NCBI GenBank assembly: GCA_009617715.1
Contig: VTFK01000141.1
Coordinates: 496,001-560,000 of the forward strand
Direction: 5' to 3'
Source: Plectrocnemia conspersa
Lineage: Eukaryota; Arthropoda; Insecta; Trichoptera; Polycentropodidae
Length of the DNA: 64,000 nucleotides
Shown: positions 39,101 through 54,200 of the stretch, in pieces
Numbering within the stretch: the stretch's first letter is position 1
Layout of the letters: every line of letters begins with the position of its first letter
Translations under genes and position numbers: made by a program
The notes under the pieces: generated by a model
Seen by the model: only the letters and a program-made list of their open reading frames with translations
What the model was told of the DNA's origin: nothing
Database searches by the model: none

Positions 39101-42100
39101 TTTTCTTTTAGTATACTTTTGCTTTTACAACATGTTTTAAGGTTTAATTTTTATCCATTTTTCGTTGCACGTTGCAATATGATCAAGAAATAGATTAGGT
39201 TGCGTAAAACAATAAACTGACAATTTTTTGCTTTTCATTCATTTCGTGCGGTACCCATATGTCAAGGCTTACTTCTAATCTAATCAGATTATTGTGCGTA
39301 GTTATGATTCAACTAACACATTTGGTCATTAATAACTAAAAATTTAGTTTTTTTAATTATTTTCAGTTAAAAAGCAGTTCATTTTACTTTAACATCCGTA
39401 TTGAATTCATACAAAAGTTTTTATTTGCTTTATTCAAGCAAAAATATCCTTATTTTTAATTTTTGCATCTGATAAATATGGAAATATAAGCAGTAATCAG
39501 ATATTTAAAACATTCTTAATTCTAAGTCAAAAGTGCACAAGTGATAAAATAATTATATTCTATTTTTTCTGGAGATACCAGAGATTAGAGATAAAATCTG
39601 TAAATCAGTGACATAAATTTTATTAAAATATTATTTATATAGCTCGATTTTATTTTAATTGTTTATTTAAAAAAATCTCCATGAAATTAAAAAATCAAAA
39701 AAATTTAATCTGTCATGATCGATCAGAATTATAATTATATAATGATCGCTAATTCTGTTCTCACATACACAATAGAAATTAAAAAACAGTCGAGTTTATA
39801 TGGAATTTGAACCTAGGTCTTTCAGGTATTAGTCACCGCTAAGCTTTCATTAAAAATTCAGTGCTTATCACTGTTATTAACAATACATAAAACTAAACTA
39901 CATTTTAACATTTTACTATCCAGACAATGCAAGAAACTTAAATGTTTAATAGTTCTGTAGAGTACGCTCGGGATAAGGATTCCGGTTTGTTATTGTGTGC
40001 GTGAACTGTGTGGCTCAAAACAATTTCGCTCAGAATATTTAATTTTTTTATTTTAAAAGAAAATGTATGTTTATTTAACATGCATACATCTGAGCTAAGT
40101 TGGAAATTTCAACGGACAATTAAAAATATATTATATAATCGAAGAAATCAGACATTGATGTCATTACTTAAATATTTGCAAAATTCAAAATCTTTCACTA
40201 GTCAAAAAAATAATGAAGTCTTTAGCTATTCTTTAAAAACAAAAAGATATAAAATGGGGAAAGAAATTATTCGCAGATTCTTTAATGGCTCGACGACTCT
40301 ATTAAATCATTAGAATCCATTGAATAAATTAAAAATATATCATTGGCGCAACGATAAGAATAATAACTTTTTTAAGCCTTACAGAGAATAGTGTAAAAAA
40401 ACCAACAACGTACGGATTAATGGAAAAAATATTTTAATCCACGAGTAAGAGAACGAATAACTTACAGTGTATATTTGAAGCCTTGATATCAATTAACCCA
40501 GATATGCCCAAGAAATTTTGTTCTCTTAAAATTTCATTTATAAATAAAAAACAGTGGCACGAGTTTAGTGACCTACCCATGGGACAGTGGGCATATCTGG
40601 GTTTTAAACCAATATCAACACAAACTTATTTAAAATAAATCACTAGAGAAGATCGAACTTCTGTGCCACACTGCACTTTAATGACGAATACCAGCGTTGA
40701 CGAATCAGCGACTGTCCTTAAAAGAGAAAGCGAGACAACAAAGTACACGCTACATCGCTTCTCCCTCTCATATACATGTACACGCACACAATAACAAACC
40801 GGCATCCTTATCCCGAGCGTACTCTACTAGCGATTCCTAACTATTCAACACCATCGACTATTCGAATACCGAACAATAAAACTAAAAATATTTAATTAAG
40901 TCACATTATACATTTAATTTTTTAAGAAACACTCAAAATTTTGTAAGCTCCGGAATCATATCAGATAATTCATGAGAGCTTTCTCACTGCAACTTTTCCT
41001 CAGCAATGCAGTAGAACAGAAGTGGGTTTTTGATTATGGCTTAGTAAATATAGAATTTGAGAATTCAGAAAATGCTGTACAAAAGTTATAAGATAAGCAT
41101 TAAGTATACTATTTCACATGATATATTTAAAATATAAATAAATATCATTTTGAATTTCAAAACAGAGTTAATAATATTGAATAATTTTAAGGGATGATTC
41201 TTTATACCAGATTATTTAATATAATCCTTAAAATCAAATACTAAATGTACTTAATCTATTATATATTTATTTTGAATATTCATATAAAAACATGATTCTC
41301 AAAGTAAGTATTAGCACATTTTTTCATATGTAGTACATATGCTTAATACTTAGTAATGCTATTAGGCGAACAAAGAAGTCAAAGCAATTTAAAACGAATT
41401 TGAAAACGAGCATTCCATTGTGTCGCATTTCTGCTCGCAACTTCCATAATGTACAATTTTACATGAAATGTTCGGTTCTAAAGTACCGCATGGAGAATCG
41501 ATTTTATCGCAATAAAAGAGACGTCTAATAAATGGGTCGTCTGTACGCGCAAAACGTACATACACGTGTAAGTATTGTACAACCTAATCCATTCGACCAA
41601 TTTTATTTTTCCTCATAACTTTACAGCTTGGCGCAGAAGTATACAATGTGATAAAAGGAAAAGTAGACCGCGACATCGCCGAGGTAATACCGACTCTTTT
41701 CTATTTCTAACCTCTAGTGCGAAAGTGAGTTTCTGTTTGTATGGCTTTCGTAGATGTAAAGGTTAATGTATAAAATTTTTTTTTAATAAAAATATTTTTT
41801 GAGGAAATTTATCACACCGCATTTTAATATTAAAACATTATTCATAAATAGATTTTCAAGGATTTAAAAAAAAAGTTTTTAACATCAATTAAAAATATAT
41901 ACCGAAATCGAGTAACATACGAAGAGCATGATTTTTATTGCTTCGTGTCAACTTATTCGTCATAAAATAAATTAAATTAATTTTGCATAACGAGTCCTAT
42001 AACTCTTCCAATAACTCATCTGTAAAAGATCCAGAGATAGTTTAAAAACATTTTATTTTAGATTGACTAATTGTATTTTTAGAACATCTATTTATTAATT

Positions 42101-45100
42101 TTTCACCATAGTAACCGTGGACTTCAATTCAATCGATTTTCTTTCGATATTCGTTTCATAAATTACATTTTATCAAAACGATTATTTTTTGAGTTCATCA
42201 GCGACGACGGATAGCTCTCCACGCCTTGTTTCATACTGAATGTCAATTCGACTGTTCCTTAAATATTTTCTATATGTAGAAACAGTTTCTTATTTCGCAC
42301 ATATTAAAATGATCACTGAATGACTTTCAGCATGGATTAGCAATTTATATGCTGCGACTGATTCTTAAAATAATCTCTATTTTTTTTGTTAGTCTTCTAT
42401 CTTTACATTCTGAATGTCCTTCAAACAAATTGTAGATATACTTAAGTGTATAAAATATACATATTTTAACATTTATTTTATAAAGACGTAATTAATGAAC
42501 CAAAAATAAAATATTTATTAGTTCACTCACAACTAACTTCATGCGTTATACACACATTTCTTATATTAATATTTAAATATAATTTATTAAGATAAATAAA
42601 ATAATTAAATTTAATATTAAAACTTTTGTATAATAGTATCAAGTAACAATCACTGTGTAAAATTGACGGTGCGAAATTGGCCACTGTCCCATCCGAACCC
42701 TGATTTACGTGAGGTCAACTGTGCAACTAATTTACGATCACACTATCGTTCCCTGGAAATAATTCAATATTGTAAAATCTAAATTAAACTGTTGGAAAAT
42801 TACAATCAGCGCAATTACCGGCACGAGAGCGCTAATAACCTATTTGTCAGTTGATATCACTTAATAGGTTAAGTTATTATAAATTCTTAAACCACATGAC
42901 AAATATGTATTTTAAGCTAAAAGTCACCTAAAATTCTTAATAATTTAATATATGACAGATTTAATTATAGACTTAATTAAAATACGTTTGAGAAATGGTA
43001 AAAATGAAATCAAGTTAATTAATTTAACGACGTGTATTTTTCTTGGAACTGGAAAGGAATATTAACGAATTTAATTATACATAGCGTACAAAAACGGTAT
43101 GTAAACATAAAGTCTATATTTATTATTGATAACATTCTATAGAAATATTTTTGCCGTTAAAAAGAAATATTTATATGTATTAACTATGAATATACAAGGG
43201 TATTTATATTTTTTTATACAAAAAATTTCTTTAAAATGAATTCGTTAATTCGCCGTAGCGGTAGGCTTATTGCGGGATAATTTTGCACAGTTGACCGCGT
43301 TGCTATGGTCACGAATTAGATGCGACTGTGAGTATCATATCGTTGGTGTAAATAAATTAATCGATACTGATACTCAAGCTGTTTTTTTCAGTATTTTTTT
43401 AACCAGGATGTGATTGTAATTCCTTGCATTATTTTACTGCTGTAAGGTTCATGCGTACAGAATTTCCCGAATGGTCACGCATCTGTTATCAATAACTTGT
43501 TTTTCACGCAGCAATATATTGCATTTATCTACCGTATTTAAACCGGTAGATCCAACATTACGCTATACTTTCTGATCAACAGTCTATAGTTGATTAGTGA
43601 GGTCTCAACGTCTACTTTTTAAAATAAGAAAACCATTGTTTCCATGCCCTCCAAAAAAATCTTAAAAGTATATTTACCAAAAGACTGAAACAAATTGAAT
43701 GATCAATATCTCTAATCAACAGTAAAAATGTTAAGACCTTTACCAAGTCACTGTTAAGGATCGATTAATAAAAAAATTCTTATCCATGCAATTTTTATTT
43801 ATTTTGGTAATATTTATTTAGTTTGCATTATTTTTCATGTTATTTTAAAAACAATTGCCTGAAAAGTAATGCTGCTAATATTGCGTCATATAAGACATAC
43901 AATAATTTTATGAAATATTTTTATTATGAACAACCTGATAAATCGTATTAGTGTTTTTTGAAAGTGGGCAAAAAATAGAGAAAATCAATGTGACTGCAAT
44001 TTTTTTATCGTTTATTAAAAACGTAACTATTAAAAAAAATAAAAGTTATAATATATTTGAAATCAATAACTAAAATTTAATTATGAAAGTAAAAATAACA
44101 TTTCCCAATTTTTTTAAATGTTATTTCTTCTTTAATAAAAAAAAAATCGTAGCGATGCGACGCGGCACACGCGCGTCTGAAGTCACGCGAATCATAATCA
44201 CGAACCTAGCAGCAGTCGAAACTCACGCCGCATTCTTACGAAATGAAATGTTTCGTGAGTCTAATATGATATTTGTCGGAAAAAAACAAAGATCTCAGTT
44301 CCGCATTAAATCATCTGGATAGGCCAAAGAAACGGAAGAACAAGGACGTTGATCTCCTCCCTTTTCACCGATCGTATTTAAGTCATAACACTGTCATACT
44401 TCTATTCGGCACCACGCTTTCAAACTTCGAAAGTTTGCACTTCCTTTATGATTTACACTTTGCCATCCACTTCGCTTCCGACTTTAAACCTGTACTTGAA
44501 TCAAGCGTATCTACGCAGATTCTGCTTTGACCCCTTCCCTCGCCTTAAATCTACTTAAATATACAAAAAAATATATGAGAGATTTATTTATTTCAAAATT
44601 TATTGTACTTCAAGAATTAGATTATCAATTCCATATTTTAAAGATTACCCTTTTTCAATTCAATAAAGAACTAAGATCATGCATATTAATTAATGAATGA
44701 AAAGCTAATATAATATGATATACATAAGTATCATGCCTGTTCTACACTCTCGCGAAGTTGCCCGAAGCTAGGCAAGGACGAGAGTGTAGTAAGTCACTTC
44801 ATGCTACTTTGATTCGCCTGGGGCAGCTTCGAGCAACTCGAAGGAAACGAAGTCCGAGCACAAAGTGACTCACTACACTACTCGTTCTACTTCAGTTTGC
44901 CCGTAGATGTTTATGATTCGCGTGCGAGCGTGCAACGTGTTCAGAGGAGCAAACGCTTTCCTTTTAGAAATTGCTTCAGTCGGAGCCATGTATTTGGGAC
45001 CATAATGATAAAGGACACAAGGATAAAAATATGGTCCACAATGTCTGGGTGCAAATCCAGCAAATTAACAAAATTCCAAAAGAGGAATTAAGGGAAAAAA

Positions 45101-48100
45101 TCCTTATTTGGCACATTGCAATCATTTACCATCTCCCTTTTCTTCATTTGTTTAATTTGTTTGTGTTCAAAACACGCATATATTTATTATACGCAAAATC
45201 GGACAAAACAACGCGCGCACATATAAGATTCTCGCGAAGTCGCATGAGAGTGTGGTAACGCTACTCGGACCCCGGCCGACTTCGCGAGAGTGTAGAGCAG
45301 GAATCATATTAAATACGCACGCTGCTATTACGCGTGTAAATTTAATACACTTACAACTTTAGCATAAATTTAATAACAGCGTTTATTTGTGTGTGAAATA
45401 AATTATAAAATAGGCTAATGTAGTTGTGATTATATTGTTTTAAATCAGGACTAAAATACCCTTAGCGTAAAAATAGTTCTATTCTACAATTCTTTATTGA
45501 ATTGTGTTACTTTTAGATATGTATATATTACTGTCTGATACGTATTATATAATTCTCAGCTTACACAGTTCTGAAAGGAATGAAAAGAAAAAATCTGGGC
45601 AAGACGCCAATGGAAATAAACACAGGACATTAGCCCATTAGATGAAATGATTAAAATTTATATATATCTAAGATATGAGATATGATCATCCAATTCTAAA
45701 CACACACAGATAAAGTGGATGGTTACGATACCTCTGGGATATCTATTGTATTTTATAATTCTTGACCTAGTTCAAGAAATATTATATGAAGGAGTTATAT
45801 CATTCCCTCGAGTTTACATCTCGATTGTACTTGAATATTCATGAATATTTCACGGTTATAATAAAATGATCATCTCAGAAGGAACGCCAGGAATTGCTAT
45901 CTACGTATCGCTGTGTGCTATGAGAGTTTATATTATTAAATTTAAAGCTCGGCGGAAAGCTAGAAGCCACCAACTTATTGTTCTTTGGGGTAGGTAGCAA
46001 GTAGGTCACGGTTGGGTCGTAAATCATCCGGTCCACGGGTAGGTCGGTGCAGGCATGCGACTGAAATCGTTACATTTTCCAATATATAAATTTTCCCTAA
46101 CAGTCTGCAAATGCTAACACGTGAGCTCCTCCTGATATACCACACAACCCGTGCCATAGGTGGCACGTAAAAAATACTATCACATGAACGATTTAAAAAA
46201 TAAATATTCTTAGAAGGTTGTTATCATATGCTAAATTCACCTGAATTTAATTTTGATTCTTTATCAGTTTAACTTCACCAGGTAAAACAGCAAAATTAAT
46301 CGATATTTGCTACGCAGTTGTAAATGCCCTCACCAAATGAAAAATATTACTGGGTAAAAAAATTTTGTTAATTTAGTCATATAAGGTATGTGGAAACAAA
46401 ATTATTGTTTCCACAATATTTAGGTAAATATATTTATATATTATTTAAATATCTAGAATTTTCTAGCTCACGCGTTGCCACTGATCTACACACCTCAGGG
46501 GCAAAATACAGACACATACATATGTACATATGTGTTACAAAAAAATTTATCCCATTTTACCCAACAATCAGACACGGTGTGACCGAGTTTATTTTTCGTG
46601 GCCCGTAAAAAGGTATTCCATTTATAGAACACATACATTCAGGTACAGATATAGCATAATCCTATTCAAGGGTCTTGCGAAAAGTTTACAAAGACAAAGA
46701 AAACAGAAAATAATATCACAAGATTGCCCTAATCTGATTTAGGTTTAAAATGGTCGCTCGCATTTTTAAAGGTCGACGAAAAGCGATGGCGTGCTTCAGT
46801 TTTATTTATTTTTTCATCACTCTTTCACACTTAAACGGGTGCGTATCTAGATTAAAGATAAAAGCCTCTGTAATCTGTTATAGGGTCCGAGTGTTTGAAC
46901 CGCCACACCCGCGATGTGTACACTATCGACGGGAAGCTTTTTAGGAAATGTTAGTTTTGGACCTTCCCTATATATATGTATATAAATATATTTTACGATA
47001 TACATACGCGTATATTGAAAAAAAATCAACCCACCTAAATATATGTATAAACAATTTTATCTAGCATTTGAAAGCGTATTTTAAAAGACTGACGTCAACG
47101 AGTCTTATAAATCGACGTTAAAATCCAATATGTCAGTTAAACGGCGAAACATTGCTGTGATTAATGTTGTAAGGATTTAACTTTGATTTGGAAATATTTT
47201 TTTTTATTATAATATAGAAATATTAATTGTATGAGAAATCCAGTTACGTCATTAAAGGAAGCTTTACGTTAAGTTTGTTTACGCATATCCTTATCTGAGT
47301 CGCATATCTTGGGGAGGTTTATTATTTTGCGAACTCTTGTTTTTGTATTCTGCGCATAATAGCTTGGTACTAGATTAAAATAGTATGGATTAGTTTTATA
47401 GCGTGTGTTGACTATTCAGAAATCTTGGAGGTCTTAAAGGATAAATCTAATTATTTTATTGTAACTATAAAAAATATTTTCATTTTGTCCTTTCGGTAAG
47501 ATGTTTTTTTTGCTATTGTGGGTGCCACAAATAACAGTCGTATTGCAATTAGTTTATTCAAGATCTGTTTAATTAATATATTGTCCATTAAATTATAAAA
47601 GAAACTGGTTGTGGAAAAAAAAATCGAAAATTGAATTTATTGTAACGGTAAAAAATAAAGTTACTAAGTAGTGGAACTTACAAATGGCATTATTGCCGGA
47701 AACGCATGACAAATGCATCTGTTAAAACAGCTTGAAAGTTATTTAAACAATAAAAACAGAGATTACAGTTCGGCCTTTAATCATCTAGATTAGTCAAGGA
47801 GTCTAAAGAAAATGGCAACGTTGATCTCTTCCCTTTTCTCCGATCGTAAATAAGTCAGAATGCTAGAGTACAATACCTTAAAGTCAACCCAAGAGCAAAA
47901 AACCGTATATTTACGTAATATGTCAATCATACGACTAAAACATAGTGCCATAAGATATGTCAAAAATATTTTTACACTATTTTTTCAATTATTAAAAAAT
48001 TGGTAAAAATCTATAAATTAAGCCACTAAATCAATTTACTCACTTATATTTAAGGTAAATAGTTTTAAATTGTTATATATAGTTATAGCATATAAAATCA

Positions 48101-51100
48101 TTTCTTTATGTTAAAAAAATAAATCACAAATTTTATTTGTTCGTGTATTTTTCCAAAACATTTTCAAAAAGCTTTTACTTTTATTAGTGAAAAAATGACA
48201 TAAAAACCGTTAAGAAAAAAACTACATTTACGAATATGATATAATATTTTAATTTTAAGAAAACTTGTTCTTTGGATTATCATAAATCTTGACACTCGTT
48301 AAAATATAATTAAATTGCAACCTTTATTATTTGCATTTTATTAAAAAATTGTATATATGATACAATGAATAATACCAGTGAAATATATTTTCACTGGAAT
48401 TTCAGAGAAATCATATTGGAAAACATTTTTACTGGGCAGTGGCGTAGCTATGGGGGAGGTGGAGGGGGTGGGCAGCCCCGGGCGGCACTTGCTTGGGGGC
48501 GGAATATATTTTAAGAACTGCTGATTTTATGACCCTGCAAAAAAATGTATGGGGTGGGCGGCAATTTTAAGGATTGCCCCGGACGGCACATAACCTAGCT
48601 ACGCCACTGTTACTGGGAGATATATATTTATACTAGTGAAAATATCATTTATCTGACAGATTCTAGTGAAATTATATTCTGCTTTAAGTTGTTATTTAAC
48701 AAAACAGGTTTTCTATGACTGTCAGATACAAACGACGTCAAATTATGTACGCCACCGGCGAATTTCGCAATTAAATATAGTTTTAGGGCGACACATTACC
48801 TATTAACCCCTTGAGCGGTATCGCCGTACCTGTACGGCGGTCGATATTTATATTTTTAAGTACCCCAGATAGTCATATATGTAGAAAAAATAAATAAAAG
48901 CATTATATTCATATCATTTTTTTTTTTTAATTAATTGTAATGATTTTTATAGAAAATAATACTAATGGTTTTTTTATAGAAAATAGTACGAAATAAATGT
49001 ACATAACAAATAATATTTTATATTATTTTATTAAATGAAGCTTCTGAATTGATAAAAATCAATAATAATGTATGAAAAAATATGTAAAATAAATTAAGGA
49101 AATTTAATAATAGAAAAGTGTTAAAATAAATGATTAACACATACTAATCCAAAAAAGTGGTTAAATAAATCAAAGCAATAAAACGTTGAGAATCACTGAT
49201 TTTTTTTATAATATTCTATAAATGCAATATAAAATTTTAATAAATAAATTACAACACAAAAAATCATGGAAATATACGTAAAATTAATTGACTCCTATTT
49301 GTATACTAAAAAATTAACAAATATGTATAAATTAACTCACTACTAAAGGGTTAAGGACATAATGTTCCGAGCTTACATGTACCGACCGGATCATCCGTGT
49401 AATGGATAAATACAGATTTACTGTAATTAACCAGTGAAATTATAAACAAATTATTTGATACATCTTAACTGGTCTAGTTAGTAAAATTATGTTTATACTA
49501 ATAAAAGTATAAATTTACTCAAGAATACATATTCACAGTTGCCAAACGTAACCTAAACGAATTAACCAAATGTAACTTGACCTAATGAAAGTTCTAAGAC
49601 TAACTTTAGTTTTTAAACTTAGCAAATAGAAACATATGATATAAATATCTACCTTTAAAAATGTATTTGAATATGATTTCACTTAAACAATAAGTGAAAT
49701 TATATTTATACTAGTGAAAATATAACTTCACTGTATGTACATAAGAAGATTGAATGGATTTGAGACACTAAAGAAGAATTGCTTGTAAAAGATTAATCAT
49801 AAATGTAAAAGAAAAATCGCGGTTTAAAAACTAGGAATTGTAAAAAATTGTCATATAAAAATTTATTTTTATTATGTAAATCATTTTTAAGAAATTTTGA
49901 CTATGAAATAAAATTCGAATTATATATTTTTATTATTTTCCATTTAATATTTTATTTAATAGATATTTTTCAATCTTATACCTCAGTTTGTGTAAATATA
50001 TAATACTTATTCATTATAGTTCATATTTCTTTTAGCATTTTGCAAAAAAATAAGGAAAAGTTATTTTTAACGTCAATATGCAAATGAGATTATTTCACAA
50101 CGAATACAATAGAATAACTTTATTTTATGGCTTCATAGTAATAATTTTCACCTAGTTAACAACCAGAAAGATTAATAAAAAAAATACACGTATAAACGCA
50201 AAAATATCATTAGTTACATGAAAGCCGATTCTACGATGTTCTGATAAAAATATAAGCTGCCACTTTCATGTTACCTTTAATATAATTACCTTTACAGCTT
50301 CTATAAATAATCACGTTACGATGTTAAACGTATAATTTGATAACGCATGTATACAGTATTAATTGTGGATACAAGTTTATTTATTATTAAGTTAAAAGCC
50401 TTGATCAGAAATGAGATTAGAGCGATTGACAAGCTAAATTCTACGGAAAGGGAAAATCAATTTGCTTGGTTGCGCAATAGATAAATAGTATTTTTAGATC
50501 GCGAATTGTACAATAAAAAGCAATGTAGTAGAATAAAGAGTATTTTTTAATAATCATGTTATATTATTATATCATAATAGAAATTTGTGTGGTTTATTAC
50601 TGTTCATTTACAGATTTCATATAAATTGCTTTTCGTTTATTACATCTATAAAGCAATAAAATTTTACATGCATATGGTATTAAATTTTATAGCAATATAT
50701 TCAGATAATCATTCCCTTTTCAATCTTGTTATTAATTTTATAGCATGTCTTTAATTTAAAATTATTATTACTGCCATACACATATATAAAAAGCTTACAA
50801 TGTTTTTTGCAGCATCAATGATTAATAAATGGCAATAATGGAGCCTATTTTTTTTATTATGTTATATGTATATTTAATTATAATTTTGTAATACACTAAA
50901 TAATTAATTGTCTGGGTAATTCTATATTTTAAGTAACTATTCTTCCTTGAAAATATATAACTATATTACGCTCTAATTTTATGTTCCATTGCCTTTAACA
51001 TACCTACATATTGTATTTAATTAACTAAAAATATAAGTAGCTACGTTTCTGGCTTGATACGTATTGAAATAGTTATATTCTGGATAATTGGAATTAGGTT

Positions 51101-51214
51101 TTCCTAGATTTTCCTCATGTCACAGACGAATGTCGTGATAATTACCCAAAATTGAGTTGGGTTGTACATATTAGATATTAAAAAATCTTTAATAATGACC
51201 TACTTTAATTTACA

Positions 51215-51257
<43 letters not shown>

Positions 51258-54200
51258 TCTAATTGCTCTACTATTAATATTATAGTATGACTACTATTAT
51301 TAGTCTACTCAATGAAGCACTTTTTGAAATTGCTAAATACTCTGGTTCATGCAGAATTTTTTACAATTTACGTGTTTATTGAAATGTTTTATTATATTCT
51401 TATCCAGAACAATATCAGCTGATATAGATGCAATTATTAAGTCAAGTTCTTCATTCAGCTGCAACGATGATAATAATTGTGAATTATTTTTTTTAAAAAA
51501 ATTGTGGGGGAAAATCCAAAGAGCAGCTTTTATTAAAATTCATAAATCGTAAATACATATTAAGAACGCATTTAAAATTCTATAAATCTATTTTATGCTA
51601 GCCAATGCAGACCGTATGTGACAATAGACGGAATAAACTAAAATCATCACAATAGCGATTCGAATTAACGGATTACACACTTGTTAAAAATATTTAACAT
51701 CCAATTCAGATGAAAAGTTAAAGCCTGTTAAAACTCCAACACGACGGTCACAAAAGTCCAATATAAAACAAGCTAATTCAAATATATAATTGGTCGTTGC
51801 AGCAAAAGTGAATGAGTATTAAATCCCTATAGCAGGTCATGTGTATAAAATCGGATAAGCAGCGCCCAAATCGACAACACGTCAGAAACTTTTATTTGAG
51901 ATTTTTAATTTGGAGGGTACGTACGAGCTTGAATCAAGAAGAGCCGCGGATCATCAACAGAGCAGCCGCTTCCCTCTTCACGTCAAATTTGATCCAGCTT
52001 GACGTGCAAAATTCACAGTTCAACCTGCTTTGCAGACGACTGGATCATTTGAGCAGAACAGATGAAAGCACTTTGCGTATGCAATAACATAATTATACAA
52101 CTTTACGTGAACGTTATTTTTTGCACAAATATAAATTATAAGCAAAAATAATTTATTGTAAAAAATATCAATTATAAGCAAAAATAACATCTTTTAAAAT
52201 GTTTTTATTTTGCATTTTTTAATGCAATAGAAAGTATAGGATTATTATATCGTTAATTAAATATCCATAAATTATATTTATTTTATTTTTGCAAATAGTT
52301 TGAAGTGAAAAAGAATGTACCATTTAATATTTAAAATGACAGTGGTCCGCAGGATACATCATTTTGAGTTTAGTGGTTTATGTCCATGAGAGTCGCGATC
52401 GCGTCCTTTATTCCTGTTCGTTGCGGTCAGGACTTCAACGCTTGAAAACGCTCTTCTGGCATGTGCTATCTAGATTCTCAACAACCTTGTCAAATATAAG
52501 GGTATTTTCAGCGATATCATCAATGCGTCATAGCATGAGACCTACAACTACCATACACCAGACTTTTCAGTCTGGGATTCGGTGAGATCTATATATAATT
52601 ATTAAAATTTACTTTGAAGCTGAGACTGTTTTTTTAAATAATAGCGCATTTTTATAAATACAAATTAAAAAAAATGCTATAAAATACTGCCGGGACCAGA
52701 ATTAGGGACTACGCCATTACGACATGATTAACATACATCATATAAAACACCCGATCCAGACCACTGAGCTAGGTTACTTGCTCGCACTATCAAGCTAGAT
52801 AAAAGTTAACTAGTTTTGAAGCATTTCCATTATAACAATAATTACAATACTATTTTTTTGTTAATGTAAACTAAATATTTAATTTAGTAGTTATTAAAAT
52901 ATACGCACTATACTAATTTTATAAAATAACTTTTATTGATAAATGTTTATTTTAAATTGAAGTATTTATAACGAATAAATTATATATTAAATAAAATAAA
53001 AAAACTTTCAGTTATGTTGTCAATCTTTACACATTTACGTTACAAGGACCTATGTACAAATCAATACATAATGTATTATGTTTAAGAAAAATGTTTTGAT
53101 AACAGATGCCATATAAATTTAATTCCTCGTTATTAAAATGTTTAAGAAACGTGTAAAATTGTCGGGTAATTTATAAATTGTATATTAAAAACAGTGTATA
53201 TTATATAATTTATTTATATAAAAAACGCGCACGATGCTAGAATATGTATTAAAAGTGAAAGAATTATCATAATACTTTCATAGTGGATATTATACACACA
53301 ACATCCATATTGTACAAACGACCAAAGTTTCAACCCCTTAATAGCGCAAATAAATTTCGTATTCCATGAATAGCGAACGAGATCGAAGCCCCGCCGTTCG
53401 CCTACTTACGTAACAAACGCCAAACGTTAAAACTGTACTATACCCGGATTGTTTTATAATTCCAAACAATACGATTCGTTCGTGACTTGAATGAGAAAAA
53501 GGTCTATTTTTGCATCAGCGACCTCAAAATTTTGACGTTTGGGAAAAAGTGTCGGCGTCACGTTCATAAATCATGAGGCCGTTATTAATCACGTTAACGT
53601 GTACGGCGTGCTTTCTGAAAAATGTAACGGTCGCTGCGGAAGCCGGGCAGCGTCGACGTTGTCGTAAAACGGATACGATGAGTGAAATCCCTTAATTTGT
53701 TACACGGAGGAAAAGGCCCGGAAACCGAGAACATCCGATAACCTTGAATGTCGGGTGATTTACTATATCGTAGGGAGTGAGGCTTTAATATGTTGTGGTG
53801 TACTTAACGTAAAAACCTTTCATTAAACTTTGTTCCGGCCGCGTGCGATATATGCATCGTCAACAACTCTATAGATACATATTTATAATATGTTTTTAAT
53901 TTCACAGGTGTGACAGCAGGGGTGGATAAAACGTAAGGGGACTTCGAAGCCATTAAAAATCATCCCCCTATCAGCTTAATAGTATTTCAATTAACGGATT
54001 AAATAGATTTGTAAATATTTTTATAATTTGTAATTAAGCTTAATTTGGGCTTTTATTTACAACCCTACTTATGATCACTGAAACATACGGATTTGAGACT
54101 GAAAGTCTGGGAATCAGTGACATCTATGTTATTAATTATAAATAATTTATAATAAATTGATGTCACCGCAGCTGAAGCCGGTTTTTAAGAATTGCGCACT

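Noticed and set aside
40008..40313. 101-codon open frame inside the TA-flanked element as its transposase
   Set aside because: Too short, Lys/Asn/Phe-rich as expected from AT-rich DNA, and no DDE/D or helix-turn-helix pattern is visible.
42713..43298. DNA transposon bounded by GGTCAACTGTGCAA inverted copies
   Set aside because: Only 14 bases match, no target duplication is visible, and similarity stops at once; chance or a decayed element cannot be separated.
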